From Welwitschia mirabilis (taxonomy: Eukaryota; Gnetophyta; Gnetopsida; Welwitschiales): a stretch of 64,000 nucleotides of DNA. Under the pieces are notes generated by a model that worked only from the letters and a program-made list of their open reading frames with translations, was not told the origin of the DNA and did not search any database. A program made the position numbers and the translations under genes. The stretch lies in assembly GCA_051453625.1 (NCBI GenBank), contig JBOZIK010000001.1, forward strand, positions 205,108,142-205,172,141, in the 5' to 3' direction. Position 1 is the stretch's first letter. Each line of letters starts with the position of its first letter. Positions 22,431-34,257 of the stretch are shown in pieces.

Positions 22431-23865
22431 GTTTCTAGTAATACGCCTCCTTAATAGTTATCACAAATAAGATCCTTGCCATCAAGGATTATTATGACAA
22501 TCACTAATTATTGTTTTAATATTTTTTTAATCATCATTTAGTTATAGGTACCTGAATCTTGAAGAAACACTATAAAAACACATAATAACACTAAAAAAAG
22601 GGTAGACTACTCTTAGAAAAAAAGAAAAAAACAAGATGTGTATGAGTTTGGGAGGATGTTAAATCAACTAGTGCATTATAAAACATAAAGTAAATGAGTG
22701 AATAAACGAAATAGAAACCCAAATTAACCTTATTCACTAGTAAAATAAACTCCTTCCTAGTAGGATTGATGACCTTCTCTCTCATCTACAAGAAAGAGAA
22801 ATTGAATAAAATCAAAGGGCATCCCAAGAATAACCTTTTACATTAAGATAGCACACTCTAATTGGTGTATTTTACCTTTAGAACATCTAAATGACACTAC
22901 TAAACATAGAGGTAAATCTATAAGCCTTCCTATCAAATTAAGTAAATAATTCCAAAATAGAACAATAAGAATAAGAGGAGATTATAAAAATGATATACCT
23001 TAAGACATACAAAGATAAAGTAGGAATAAGCTAGGAAGCCATATCCTAGATTTGGAAAATAAAAAGCTAATTTAACCTTCAAAATGTTTTACTAGAGTGA
23101 TGATGCACATATTCTATCATCTTTCTAATAGGAAATACATAGGAATGATGTTTTAGATGCTAATAGAAACATTCTTAATGGGTACCTTGGGTAACGTTTT
23201 ATAGAGGAATTCAAAAATAAATTCGTTCTGAAAGACTTCATAAAAGATCAAGTTGTGGAATTCCAATGCCTCTGCTTGGGAAAACACCTACTAAATAATA
23301 ATTGATCTAAATTATAACATCTCATGGAATATCAGAAGAACTACATAGAAAAGTAGTTAATTAATAGTTTTATAGAACTATATCACTAAAACTCAGAAGT
23401 GTTCTATGTACCTTCGAGATTAAATCCATTGAAGCTTTTTAATGCATAATAAGACATTACCTTTAAGAGGAAGAAAATTTATAGAACAAGACTAATAACT
23501 CATAAGTGTAGAGATCCAGCATAATACATATCCCATTATCATGTAAAACATTCAGAAGCAACATTATGTACCATGAATGCCATAAGAGGGGTTACATTAC
23601 TAGAAATCATCCATCTAAAGCTTAAGCATTAAACCTCCATTAAAATAGTTAGCTACAAGCCTTATAAAATTTAACTACATTACCAAAAAAAATTATATGC
23701 CATCATCCAAAATTATATGCCATCATCCAAAATGATCTTCTAACTTTACTTAAGTATATTTCTAAAGCTTTGAAAAGGAAACAAGTTTTCATAACCTTTA
23801 TTCAAGTAAAAAATTATAAAGATAACCCCTTAATTCTAATATAACTATAAGAATTTTTTAATATA

Positions 23866-24990
23866 TTTGAAGATTTGATGATGCTACCACCTCAAATAAA
23901 AGTACAGCTTGTAATCGACTTAATCCATAGATCACAACCAATAGTCTAGGATTCCTACCAAATTTTAGTAATAGAATTAAGAAAACTAAAACTAAAAATT
24001 AATTATCTACTTTTGGAAGGTAAGATCTACTCTAATGTACTTTCTTAAGGAGCCCTAGTACTTTTCATGAAGAAAAAGAATGGCACTTTATGATTCTTTA
24101 TTGACTATAGATAACTAAACAAAATAACCATAAAGATAAGTATCCTCTGCTAAGGATTGATGACCTATTAGATCAAATTCAAGGAGTCAAATCTTTTTCA
24201 AAAATTAACTTAATATTTATATATTACCAAATCCATACTAAAGAAGAAGATATCTACAAAACTATCTAAAGAACAAGATATGGATATTATGAGTTTTTAA
24301 TAATGACCGTTAGTTTGACAAATGCTTTTATACTTTCATGAGTCTAATGAATGATAGATTTAGATCTTATTTAGATAATTTTTTAGTTGTGTTTTTAGAT
24401 GATATTCTAGAATACAAAAACATCCTAGATAATCATATTACACATTTAATTTGACTTTTATAGGTTCTAATCTAGCATGATTTAAAAGTCAAGTTGATTC
24501 TAGATAGAGATCCACTACCTAGGACATATCATTTCTAGTAAAGGGATCATAACTAATCTAGTTAAATTATAGGTCATAAGAAAATGGCTAAAATTAAAGT
24601 ATGTCACATAGATTCAAAGATTTTTATGGTTGACTAACTTCTATTAGAAATTTAGCCTAGGATTATCTCAACTTACACATTGCTGATAGATTTAACCAAA
24701 TCAAAATTTATATTTAACTTTGATGATAAATGCAGACATGAATAAGTCATTCATAGTTACCACCAATTCTTCTACTCAAGGTGCAAGAGCCATACTAAGC
24801 TCCGATGACTAGGGGGTTATCTACAAGTTATGAAAATTAAATCAACATGATAAAAACTAATTAATCCATAATCTTAAACACCTAGACATAGTACACACCC
24901 TAAAAATTTGGAGACATTACCTATAGGAAGGTGAATTTCTACTCAATATGGACCACAAAAGCTTAGAATATTTCCAAAAATAGCCAACCT
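23866..24990 (+). pseudogene. RT: F2 reverse transcriptase and RNase H remnant
   Basis: Starts with MMLPPQIKVQLVIDLIHRSQ, the lead-in to RT, then GALVLFMKKKNGTLRFFIDY with an intact IDYR-type block, LNK, EEDIYKTL-like sequence, and the catalytic box VFLDDILEY (FLDD at 24392-24403). RNase H follows (MNKSFIVTTNSSTQG, then LKHLDIVHTLK-like sequence and WRHYL). There are more stops in the thumb than in F1. The two copies carry different stops, so they decayed independently. Confidence 0.83.
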
Positions 24991-25129
24991 AAGTATAATG
25001 TGGTGCATGCTAGTTACCATTATTATATTAAATCTATTAGTTTTACTTAAGATATCCATAGCCAATGATGTATATTTTATAGATATACCTTAATGGATCT
25101 AAAAAGAAAAAGAAGTAGACACCTACATG

Positions 25130-26420
25130 ATCCCATAGAAATGATATAAATTAAAAGGATGACATCTTTGCATTCCATAAGATCCATGGAGAAGAAAGTT
25201 AATGTCTGAACTACATGATGTTCCATATGTAGGGCATCCCATATTTATTAAAAACTACCATTAATTAAGAAGACATTACTTTTGGTCTAGAACAAAGGTA
25301 GATATAAAAGAATACATCCATAATTACCTCATATGCTAGCAAATGAAGATTTATCAAGGAAGATTTACTAGACTTCTTCAACCATTAGGGGCACCACAAT
25401 GGAAATGAAAAGAAGTCTCTATGAATTTTATCACTTAACTACCTGTTACCAATAAAAAACATGATTTAATTTTTGTTTTTATAAATAGGTTAACTAATAT
25501 GGTCCATTTAATTATAGTATGAAACTCTAATGTGGCCAAAGAATTGACCCTATGGTTTGTGTAGGAATTTTTCAAGTTATATGACCTACCTTATGTTATT
25601 GTATCTGATCAAGATCTAAAATTATTATCCTATTTTTAGCAAGTTTATTTCATCACTTAGGCACTAAAATTAGTTTTAATACTAATATGAATCATATTCT
25701 AGAAGATACTCTTTAATGCTACATGGTTGAAAAACCTAAATAATGGGAGAACTACCTTGGCTTACAATCATAATTTCCAGATCTCAATTTAATCTTTATC
25801 ATTCAAAGTAATGTATGATAGGAACTACTTCATTCCTATCACATTTTCTTGTCCTTCATAAAGATCAAAAGGGCTATACCCTCCAAATTTAAATCTAAAA
25901 AAGAAATGATTACAAAAACACTATTATCAAAAACACTAGATCCACATATTTCAAGTTAGTGAACAAGTACTTTTAAAGATCAAGCTAAAAAGGGCCTCAC
26001 TTAAAATAGAGAAGTATAGTGAAATAATCCCTTAATATTATAGTCCATTCAATATTATTAAAAGAATAGGGTACCTAGCCTATAAATTATAATTACCCTT
26101 GTGAATGTTCTAGATTAACTTGGTCTTCCATGTGAGCACATTGAAACCTTACTATAAGGACAAGAACTAAGACTACACCCTAAAATAGCAACATATTATG
26201 CTCAGACCTAACATGACATTTTTTGTCCAACTTGAAAATGTCCTAGATACTACAAATGAGAAATTGGAAAATAAAAATACTCATCGAATGGATTCATTGT
26301 AACTAACAAACTTGGAAAAATAGGGAATAATGTGGAAAATAATTGGAATGAGCATGCCTACACAAATGATATAAGAAGAGGAGAAAATGCACTCAAGGAT
26401 GAGCACAATGCTTAAGGGGG
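25130..26420 (+). pseudogene. int: F2 integrase and C-terminal pol remnant
   Basis: Plus strand: LMSELHDVPYVGHP, then LGAPQWK-stop-KEVSMNFIT with the first catalytic Asp changed to Asn, IFVFINRLTNMVHLI, VAKELTLWFV, YVIVSDQDLKLLSYF with the second catalytic Asp kept, then a decayed tail. The last part reads LRLHPKIA and later KILIEWI, weakly like the VKW block of a chromodomain, but it is too short and decayed to call. The frame runs out next to the polypurine tract. Confidence 0.8.
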
Positions 26421-26424
26421 AGAG
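26414..26424 (+). promoter_or_regulatory. F2 polypurine tract
   Basis: AAGGGGGAGAG lies two bases before TGTAATATTC, a typical start for the 3' LTR of this plant Ty3/gypsy group. The tract primes plus-strand DNA synthesis. Confidence 0.75.
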
Positions 26425-26426
26425 CA

Positions 26427-26990
26427 TGTAATATTCTAAATTTACTATTTGTAAAGAAGTGCATTAAGATGCTAAATGATCATGATTAATAAGTCATTGT
26501 GAATGGTTGATAAATAAATATATAACATTGTGTCTTTTTATTTATGTTATAAAGTCCTATGGCATTATATAGGAGTGGATAAACTAAATAAATGTAAGCA
26601 ACGGCAACCTTCGCTAATTCCAAAGGGTCCCATAAGGGGAACTTAGATCGTAGTTCATGTGTTTACCTTTAACTAGTATCCCAGGTATGTTGGCTAATGA
26701 TGAGAAATGTAATCCACTACTATCAATAATAAAGTTTGCGTTTCTTGAAATATTTCCTTATTATTGATCCTTATTATTCTGTGTTTCTTGAAATAATTCC
26801 TTATTATTCTTATTGATCCTAGTATAATCTTTATATGTTCCTATTTATAATGAAATGATCTTAAAATGGTAAAATGGAAAATTATAGATATTTGAGTTCT
26901 AAACTTTACCTTGCCTGTAATGGGATTGAGAATTTATTATATCCTTTAAATAAATCTAATATTTTATAGTATTTAATATCCTAGATTTTC
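26427..26990 (+). repeat. F2 3' LTR, start only certain
   Basis: Begins TGTAATATTCTAAATTTACT directly after the polypurine tract. I found no second copy in the window, so the end is a guess. It contains an imperfect tandem duplication of about 41 bases at about 26742-26822 (GTTTCTTGAAATA twice). Confidence 0.5.
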
Positions 26991-27199
26991 ATACAACTAG
27001 ATAAAGTAAAGTTAGAGGTGAATTACCTCTTATAACTTATAGATAATTACTTAGGTACTCCTTGTTTAGTCTTCTAGATTTCTTCTCATAAGCATTCATT
27101 GATAGATCCTCATCATCAAATGAAGAGTAGAAATAATAGAAAGCATCAACATAGCCCTTCATTAACAGTCATAGTAGAGCATAAAGAAATTAAAATATG

Positions 27200-28430
27200 A
27201 ACCTTTTTTAGGATAGTTTTATTCCATTAGATGATTCATAACTTATTGCAAAAAATATTTTAACATTTTGTATTTAGTTTTCATTTTTAATTAATTTATT
27301 TAATAGTCTTTAGTGTTTTTTTAAACTATGGATATTTTAATATTTATTATTTTTATTTGGTAGTTTCATCTACCTTTGATGTTGATGTATTAAATTATTT
27401 TCTTTTAATAAAGTTTAGGATCTAACATTCCTTATTTCAACTAATAGTAGCAAAGGATTTATTAAAGAAAGGATTCCTGTATAATATAATTAAAGACACT
27501 ATAAAATAGTAAAAATTTATTAATATTTGATATTAAATCTCATCATAATTAGAATTTTTGAAGGATAATACTTGTGAAAATGGGGAAAAAAGACTATATG
27601 CTTTCATTTTTAAATATAAAAATAATAATAAATGATATTTTACCATTAAATAATTTTTTTAATAAAATTATGTAATTCAACATATTAAAATGTTATTAAA
27701 AATTAAAATAAGTTCTACTAAGATCTAATAATGATCTTCAATTTAAGGTCATCGTTTGGTTCACATTTAAACAACCTTTATATATGGATCTTGATACAAA
27801 TGTTATTGTTAAACATACATGAAATTAATTTAAAATCAAGAAAAGAATTATTATATTAATACAGTATTATCTTCTTACTAAAGAAATTAACTGTGATAAA
27901 TAATCTATATCATGACATAAGTAGCTTGACCCACTACACTTTATGGATACTGTTTATACTTAAATGTTTTATATTTTAAATTTTTTTATTTAAGAAATAA
28001 ATAGATTTTTTAGGGTTTTACCTACCATATAATTGATTACTTATTTGCTAATTATCTTTATCTATTAATTACTAAGACTATTTATTAAAAAGTACTAGTT
28101 TGTGTTATTATGTCTATAGGATCACCTAAGCTACTTAAAGTACATGGAAGTCAATATCGATAAGGATATCAAGACCACCATTAGAACTATTATTTTAATA
28201 ACATTATGAAGAAAAGTAGGTTCTACATCTTAAGATATCCCAAAGAGATGCTAAAGTGATCAATCCAACTTATGACTTAGTACTAAACCAGTCCATCATA
28301 ATTAAAGACCTATATGCCTATGTCCTACATAAGAAGATCTCTTATTGTTCATCTGTTAAATTATTAAAATGTATTAATGGATAACCCTAGCTCTAAAAAT
28401 TGATATAAAATACCAAAATATCTCAAGAGG
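27200..28430 (+). repeat. Element A 5' LTR-like segment
   Basis: The part around 28000-28150 aligns with 54755-54885. Both share ACCATAT, then TATAGGATCACCTAAGCTAC against TATAGGTTATCCTAAGTTGC, then AAA. Similarity to the left is weak and the left edge is unresolved. I see no clear PBS after it. Confidence 0.45.
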
Positions 28431-30589
28431 TTAGAAACATTCATTTTTTATCCATTTTTTTAATCCATGATTGATACTAGGTATTAGAGTTTTCCTTTAT
28501 TGAAGCATTATTTATTATCATCCATTATGAATCTACTAGTTCTAGAATTCCAGTTACTATGAAGAGGGATTTTCTTATTATAAGATCGTAATACTTCTTT
28601 TTTTATCTCTAGATATGAGGGAATGACTTTTTTATTTGAAATCTATCATGTTGTGCCTTGAATTTACACTCTAATATAAGTAATATCTATAGTATTTTCA
28701 TCATCAATGATGTACTTTGATTTGTAATTAGATTTATTTTACTTTTTATCTTTGATAGTTATGCAATATTATTTCCTAAGTGTTTTCTTGTACTTATAGA
28801 ATTTAGGCTTTAATGATTTATATGGTTTAGATAATTGATATCTTTGTAGATAATATATCTTAGTTTTTTCTATATTTCGTTAAAGAAGTAATACCTCTTA
28901 CTTAAACTTTCTTTGTAGTGGGAATCTTAATGAGATTAATTTATTTATTATCTAGGAAATAAATTTGTATTAAATGAAATTTTTAAAATTGAATAAGATT
29001 TGCATGATAGATTACCTTGTGAATAGTTATTTTAGATAGTCAAAAGGAGGGATCAAGCCATTAGTTAATTACTTTCTAAATCCTTCTTATACTCAACATT
29101 AACTTGTGAAATAACCAGTAGCTCCTAAAAATATTTAAAAATTCTTTGTAATTACTATGAGAGAAGAATAATTGGGGTCATTTATCCTATAATAAATTCC
29201 CTAGTTTCTTATTTTAAAACTTTTACATACATCTTAACTATTAGGGCACATATTCCATAGATCATAGTCTATTACAAAAGTTATGGTGTAGTAAGTATTT
29301 GACATTATTATTAAGAAGTACAATTATTATTTATTGTCTTTTAAAGAATCATCTTTCCATGTGATAAATTTTCTTCTTTATTTCATTATGTAACTTTTTT
29401 AATATTCTAATTTCAAATTTCTTTCCTCTTATATGTTTTATGGGAATTAAGTAGACACTTCATAGGACTATGGATCTATGAACATTCATTTTAGATCTAT
29501 ATGTGGGGTAATTTTTTATTTATATTTTATTTATCTTAATTTTGAATTTTTAGTTAAAGTGAGCATAGATTTACTATCAGTTTTAAAATTTGTTAAATCC
29601 ATTTATGTGTTGCAAAATCTAGAGGCATCTAAAATTATTTAAATGAAAATTATGGAAGTGAAATTCATTTTTACCTTATTTTTTACATTATCTCTAGTAA
29701 TTTCTTAAAATATTTAACATTTATTTTTAAAATGAAAAAATTAAAGATTTATTGGTATTACTAACATAAATTATCACTATTATACTTATATTATTTTTTG
29801 GCATTACTCAAACTCTAAATTATTTATTTCGATGAAATTTGTTAATTTTATTAATAGTTTGTTATAAAATCTCCTTGCGTTAATATCCCATGCATCATTG
29901 AATGAGATGCATTATTTGTTAACTTTATAGAAGAAACAATGAATATGTAGGAAATTGAAATGCGTAAGAAAGAGAAACAAAATCCTAGAAATAGATTTTT
30001 AAAATAGTACTTTTATTTCTTTGTTTATTTTCACATTAGATCTTGCTTTTATAGGCAAGCACATCTAGTTTTGTATTTCCACTAGGATTTATATCTTTCC
30101 TAAGTATAGTATCACAATAGACTTATGCCTTCTCAATTTCCACCTTAATATGGAAATGCACTCTCTTCTAAGAAAATTAGAGTGCCTAAAGGAAAACCTT
30201 AAGAATGTGACCTATAATAAAATCTCCTAAAATGTTATCATGTGAGGGAATTACTTCATTATAAAAGTAGTTAGATCTTAATTCTTTAATAATCTCAAGT
30301 GTCATAAATACCAAGAGAATTGACAAATCCTTGTAAACTTAGTATTTTAAGTATTATAAAAGATCGTAATGTAAAAGGATGAAAGAAAACTAGAATAACA
30401 TTGCAACTTGTCTATTTCTCAACTAAAATTCTTAGGAGAATAGTAGAATAATTCCTATTACAATTTAAAAAATTTTACTACTCAATTAAATTGTACTTTT
30501 AGATATTGAAGTTAATCCAAAATTATTCCTATTTTTCTTAAGAAGACCTTTCATGGCCATCTCTAAATCTCTCTTTAGCTATAAAAATG
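28431..30589 (+). other. Element A leader and gag region, with an extra segment
   Basis: About 28680-29220 aligns with D at 55370-55960, and about 30230-30590 aligns with D at about 55990-56400. About 29300-30230 has no counterpart in D and may be a further insertion. No clean gag motif is readable in A or D here, although gag is expected. Confidence 0.45.
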
Positions 30590-32123
30590 AAGTTAAAAAA
30601 TGTCGTTTAGAATATAAATACAAACTTATAAAGTCTTTAATACCATTATTTTAAAAAAGCAAAAATAAAAAACAAAAGAATTATATTAATGACTTAGATG
30701 ACATTAATTTAATTAGAATTGATAGGGATGGAATCTTTAAGTATTTAAATAATCATCCACTATGTAAATCTCACAAAGAATAAACATTATCTTTTATAAG
30801 AATTTTAATTATGAGTCATAAAAATGGAAAGCTAAATTTAAGACGTTATTAGCTACACCATAAAAACAACCTTCTAGTAAAGAATGCATCCTAATTTTGA
30901 TATTAAACATTTCCTTGAATAACTAAATTATGATATCTTAGGATATAATAATTCTACCCTTTAATTTTCTTTACAAAATTATCAAGTTCCCAAATAGACA
31001 CTTCAATTTTTATGCTTAATAACATAAATGGGCTATAGGATTAACTATTTTTAACTTGAAATAATTAATCCTATTATCTATATGTAAAAAATTCACTTGG
31101 AAGAAATGCTAAGCCTAATAGAAAGCCTCAGTGTAGACTTAATCCTCATATGAAAGAATCATTAGTGAAGAAGTTCTTAATCTACTAGATTCTAGCATTA
31201 TTTATGTAATTTCTAATATCTAATGAGTAACCACCATGTAAACTATTCTTAAGAAAATAAGAATTACTATAGTTAAAAATAAAATGATGAATTAATTTCA
31301 ACTAGTGTACAAGTAGAATGATGGGTGTACATTGACCAAAGGAAATATAACATAATGACTCATGATTATTGTTTTTCTTTCTCCTTTATTAATTATATCT
31401 TGAAAACATTAGTGGGTCATAAGTATTAAGTTTGTTAAATAGATATTTAGGATGTAAACAAATAGAAATTACCCTTAAGAATCAATAAAATACAACTTCT
31501 ATGTTCTTGTTTTACACTTTTACATATAAAGAAATTCCCTTTACTTTATATAGTTGCATAGACCCTTTTAACATTACATGATGAGTATTTTATTTAATAT
31601 GATTAAAGAATTTTTTGTTTTCATGAATAATTTTTTGTCATTACTTCTAGTGAAATGTTTTCTCCTTTATTACATCATTTAGATTTGTTGTTATATGTTA
31701 TAAGGATAAAAATCTTATTCTTATTTAGGAGAAATCTCACATCATGATTACCAAATTTATTATTCTAAGACATGCAATTTCTAATAAGGAAATAGAAGTG
31801 GATCCTATTAAGATTCAAGTTATCATGAATGTACACTTTCTTAGAATAAGTAAAGATATTATATATTTTCTTTGATCTACTACACACTATAGGATATTTA
31901 TTTAAGATTTTTCTACAATTTCAAAATATTTGACTAATTTTATACTAAATATACATTTTGTAATTATTCTCTTAAATGTAATGACTTCTTTAAAACACAT
32001 AAATTATTCTTACTTCATCTCTTATCTTGTGAGCTCCTAATTAGTCACTTTCTTTTAAATTACTTTGTAACATAAGCATTTATGTTATGAAAGTAACTTT
32101 AGAATAAAGAAGAGATGGAAAAC
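30590..32123 (+). pseudogene. RT: Element A pol, part 1: linker and Athila-type reverse transcriptase
   Basis: Plus strand with many stops: CRLNPHMKESLVKKFLIY (the RRLNP...M.EVV..EVLKLL block before RT), decayed fingers, LLNRYLGCKQIEI, FLFYTFTYKEIPF, then the catalytic box FMNN (codons 31620-31631), in which both Asp of FMDD have become Asn. Then CYKDKNLILI, ISNKEIEVDPIKIQVI, FLRISKD, IFIKDFS-like sequence and the first part of RNase H. The frame ends abruptly at 32123 where the LTR of element B begins; its continuation is at 46861. Confidence 0.82.
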
Positions 32124-33455
32124 TATTAACATGTAAAAGTTAACATTTACATTAAGTGTTTAGGCCATTTTACTATAAATTAAAACATTAATTTAATTTT
32201 ATTAATCATATAATATATCTTTTATTATTTTTAAAATAAAATTTAATATTATGTTTTTCTCCATGGTAATTGCAGATCTTTAGCCACGTTTTGGAATACA
32301 TGGCAAAAGATGAACATAATTCTATATAAAATAATGGTGGCAATGAAGAGAAAAAGTGGTGACACATAGTAGTAGCATTGGAAGAAATGTGGTAAAGGCA
32401 TGTGAAGGTGGCATTGGAGACATGTAATAATATCACTAGCTCATAGAGGAATCTAGATCCAAATATCACATGCTGAACTCATTATGTTGAAGATTCCACC
32501 TAAAACTATATGGTAATATTCACCAAATACTAAATGCTAAATGATGAAGATTCTACCTCATGTTAGGGGATATAATCTTATGTACGTAATGCTACATGAC
32601 AATCTCCATCAAATGCCATAAGATAAAATCTTATCTACCTAATGCTAACTAACAAAGATCCTACCTAAGACTATAAGCCAAAGGGTTTTAATCATGTTAA
32701 TTCTATCCTCATCTATAAAGGGCCTTAGATCCTTTCTTATATTCATCCTTTATTTATGGAAGTCATGGAACCTTTAGAGAATCAAAACACAATGGCAGTC
32801 TAAGTATTTCCTTGATGAGTGAGTTTGTTTCAAGGATCTTGAGGAGTTCTTCCTATTTCTTCATCTTTAATGTAATGTACATTTTCTTGATTCAATAATT
32901 TAGAGTTATTTTCTTTTAATTATTTGTTTCAAATTTAATTTTGTACAAGGAATACTTAAGGTATAATGCATTATCAATTTTTTCTTTGGTCATCAAGTGG
33001 ATTTTATTAGTTAAATGGTTTATAGTCTTAATAGTTTTATGAATCTTATGTACTTTAGTTTATACTTTTTATTTTTATTATAAGGTTATGGGATTAGTGA
33101 TTATAAAATTTACCAACACTCAAATGATGAATGATATTATGCCATATGATTCATGCTTTTACACTTGATGGTCTAAGTTTATATTTCAGGATTGTGCTGC
33201 ATATGGTTAAGTAAGGACGTGTAGGAGGATAAATTAGGTGACTTGGAGTTTATTTACTTTCCACTTTCTAGACAAAGTTTCAAAAAAATTATCATCTCTT
33301 TCTTCTTTCCCTTTTCTTTTTCTTTCTTTTTAATAACTTATAAGTTAGTAAGAGTTAGTGAAATTTTTATTTAGTTAACACCTAATTATCCTATGAAATA
33401 ACTATAACTAAGTGCAAACTTAGCTTTAAATCTAATCATTGTAAAATAGGAAATA
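32124..33455 (+). repeat. Element B 5' LTR
   Basis: Pairs with 45473-46855. Shared blocks include TTTAGCCACGTTTTGGAATACAT near 32279 and its near-identical counterpart near 45632, and TTTTTTCTTTGGTCATCAAGTGG near 32975 and 46337 (written here only in part). A TATA-like box and a pyrimidine-rich tract are conserved in position. It ends GGAAATA against ACGAGCA in the other LTR. Confidence 0.85.
32714..32720 (+). promoter_or_regulatory. Putative TATA box of the element B LTR
   Basis: TATAAAG followed by GGCCTTAGATCC. The 3' LTR has TATAAAAGG at 46078-46086 in the same context. Conservation in both LTRs and an AT-box followed by a GC-richer start region fit an LTR promoter. This is inference from motif and position only. 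Confidence 0.4.
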
Positions 33456-33460
33456 GATTT

Positions 33461-33478
33461 TAATGCTATTGTCAAGGA
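33461..33478 (+). promoter_or_regulatory. Element B primer-binding site, decayed tRNA-Asp type
   Basis: TAATGCTATTGTCAAGGA, five bases after the LTR. Compared with TGGCGCCGTTGCCGGGGA it differs at eight of 18 positions, and all eight are transitions of the deamination type. Position and transition-only pattern support the call despite low identity. Confidence 0.65.
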
Positions 33479-34257
33479 TAATGGCATGGTAGCTTCTTAG
33501 AAAAAGTGTAATTTTTTCTTATTTTTAAGTTTTTAGTTAGATTTTATTTTTCCAGTGGGGGGTACTAATATTTTTTAGTGATACTTGAACTAGTCCTTTT
33601 TCCCTTTCTTTTATGTGTTTGTTTATTTTTCCTTCTAGTGATTAGTACTGATTATTTTAGTAATACCTAAACTAGTGTGATTTGCTTTTATTCTAACTTG
33701 TTTTTGTGTAGGTCTAACATTTTATTATAGATATCTTAAAACTTAAAAATTTTAATTAAATTTATATGCTTTTAGTTTATTTGCATTTTTAATTTTGGGT
33801 TTCTACGTAAGCATGCTGTTAAAAAAAATACTAAAGATCTTAAAATTTTTAATCAAATTTTTTTTAAGTGTGAATTTCATGTGCATAGCCATTTTTATTT
33901 CTATTTTAGTTTTTTGTGACTTATAACATAAATTGATTTATGTAATAATTGCAAAATACTATGTTTTTCTACAACGCTAATTTTCATCCTAACCAGTGCC
34001 ACCACTTTCCTTGGGTAGTGTCACTAGCTGTTATGTTTAATATACTCTTAAAAATTATTGAATTTCTTTTATTATCTTAGTAAAACTATTCAAATATTAG
34101 TTCCCTCTGAAGACTTAATAATTTAGAAAATCATAACCTCTTATTAATTTTATAGTTCATTTTCTAAAAATTTTTATGATGAGTTAGGCTCTAAATCTAT
34201 TTCAAACACCTTCCAATTAATAACTTGTCTACTCTAATAGCTTTCAAAAACATAACT

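Larger units (their letters stand above)
21523..26426 (+). mobile_element. Element F2: second copy of the F-type Ty3/gypsy element
   Basis: A direct repeat of F1, more complete at its 3' end: array, shared non-coding segment (22430-23640), pol (about 23866-26420), polypurine tract (26414-26424) and the start of a 3' LTR at 26427. As in F1 no gag is visible between the array and pol, although no large gap interrupts F2 here. This suggests that gag is truly absent or unrecognisable, not merely lost in the F1 gap. Confidence 0.75.

Noticed and set aside
26280-26340. Chromodomain at the end of F2 integrase
   Set aside because: Only a short KILIEWI-like block fits; the aromatic cage and helix are not readable.
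32206-32469. Minus-strand frame of 87 codons
   Set aside because: It lies inside the element B LTR and is not kept open in the partner LTR.
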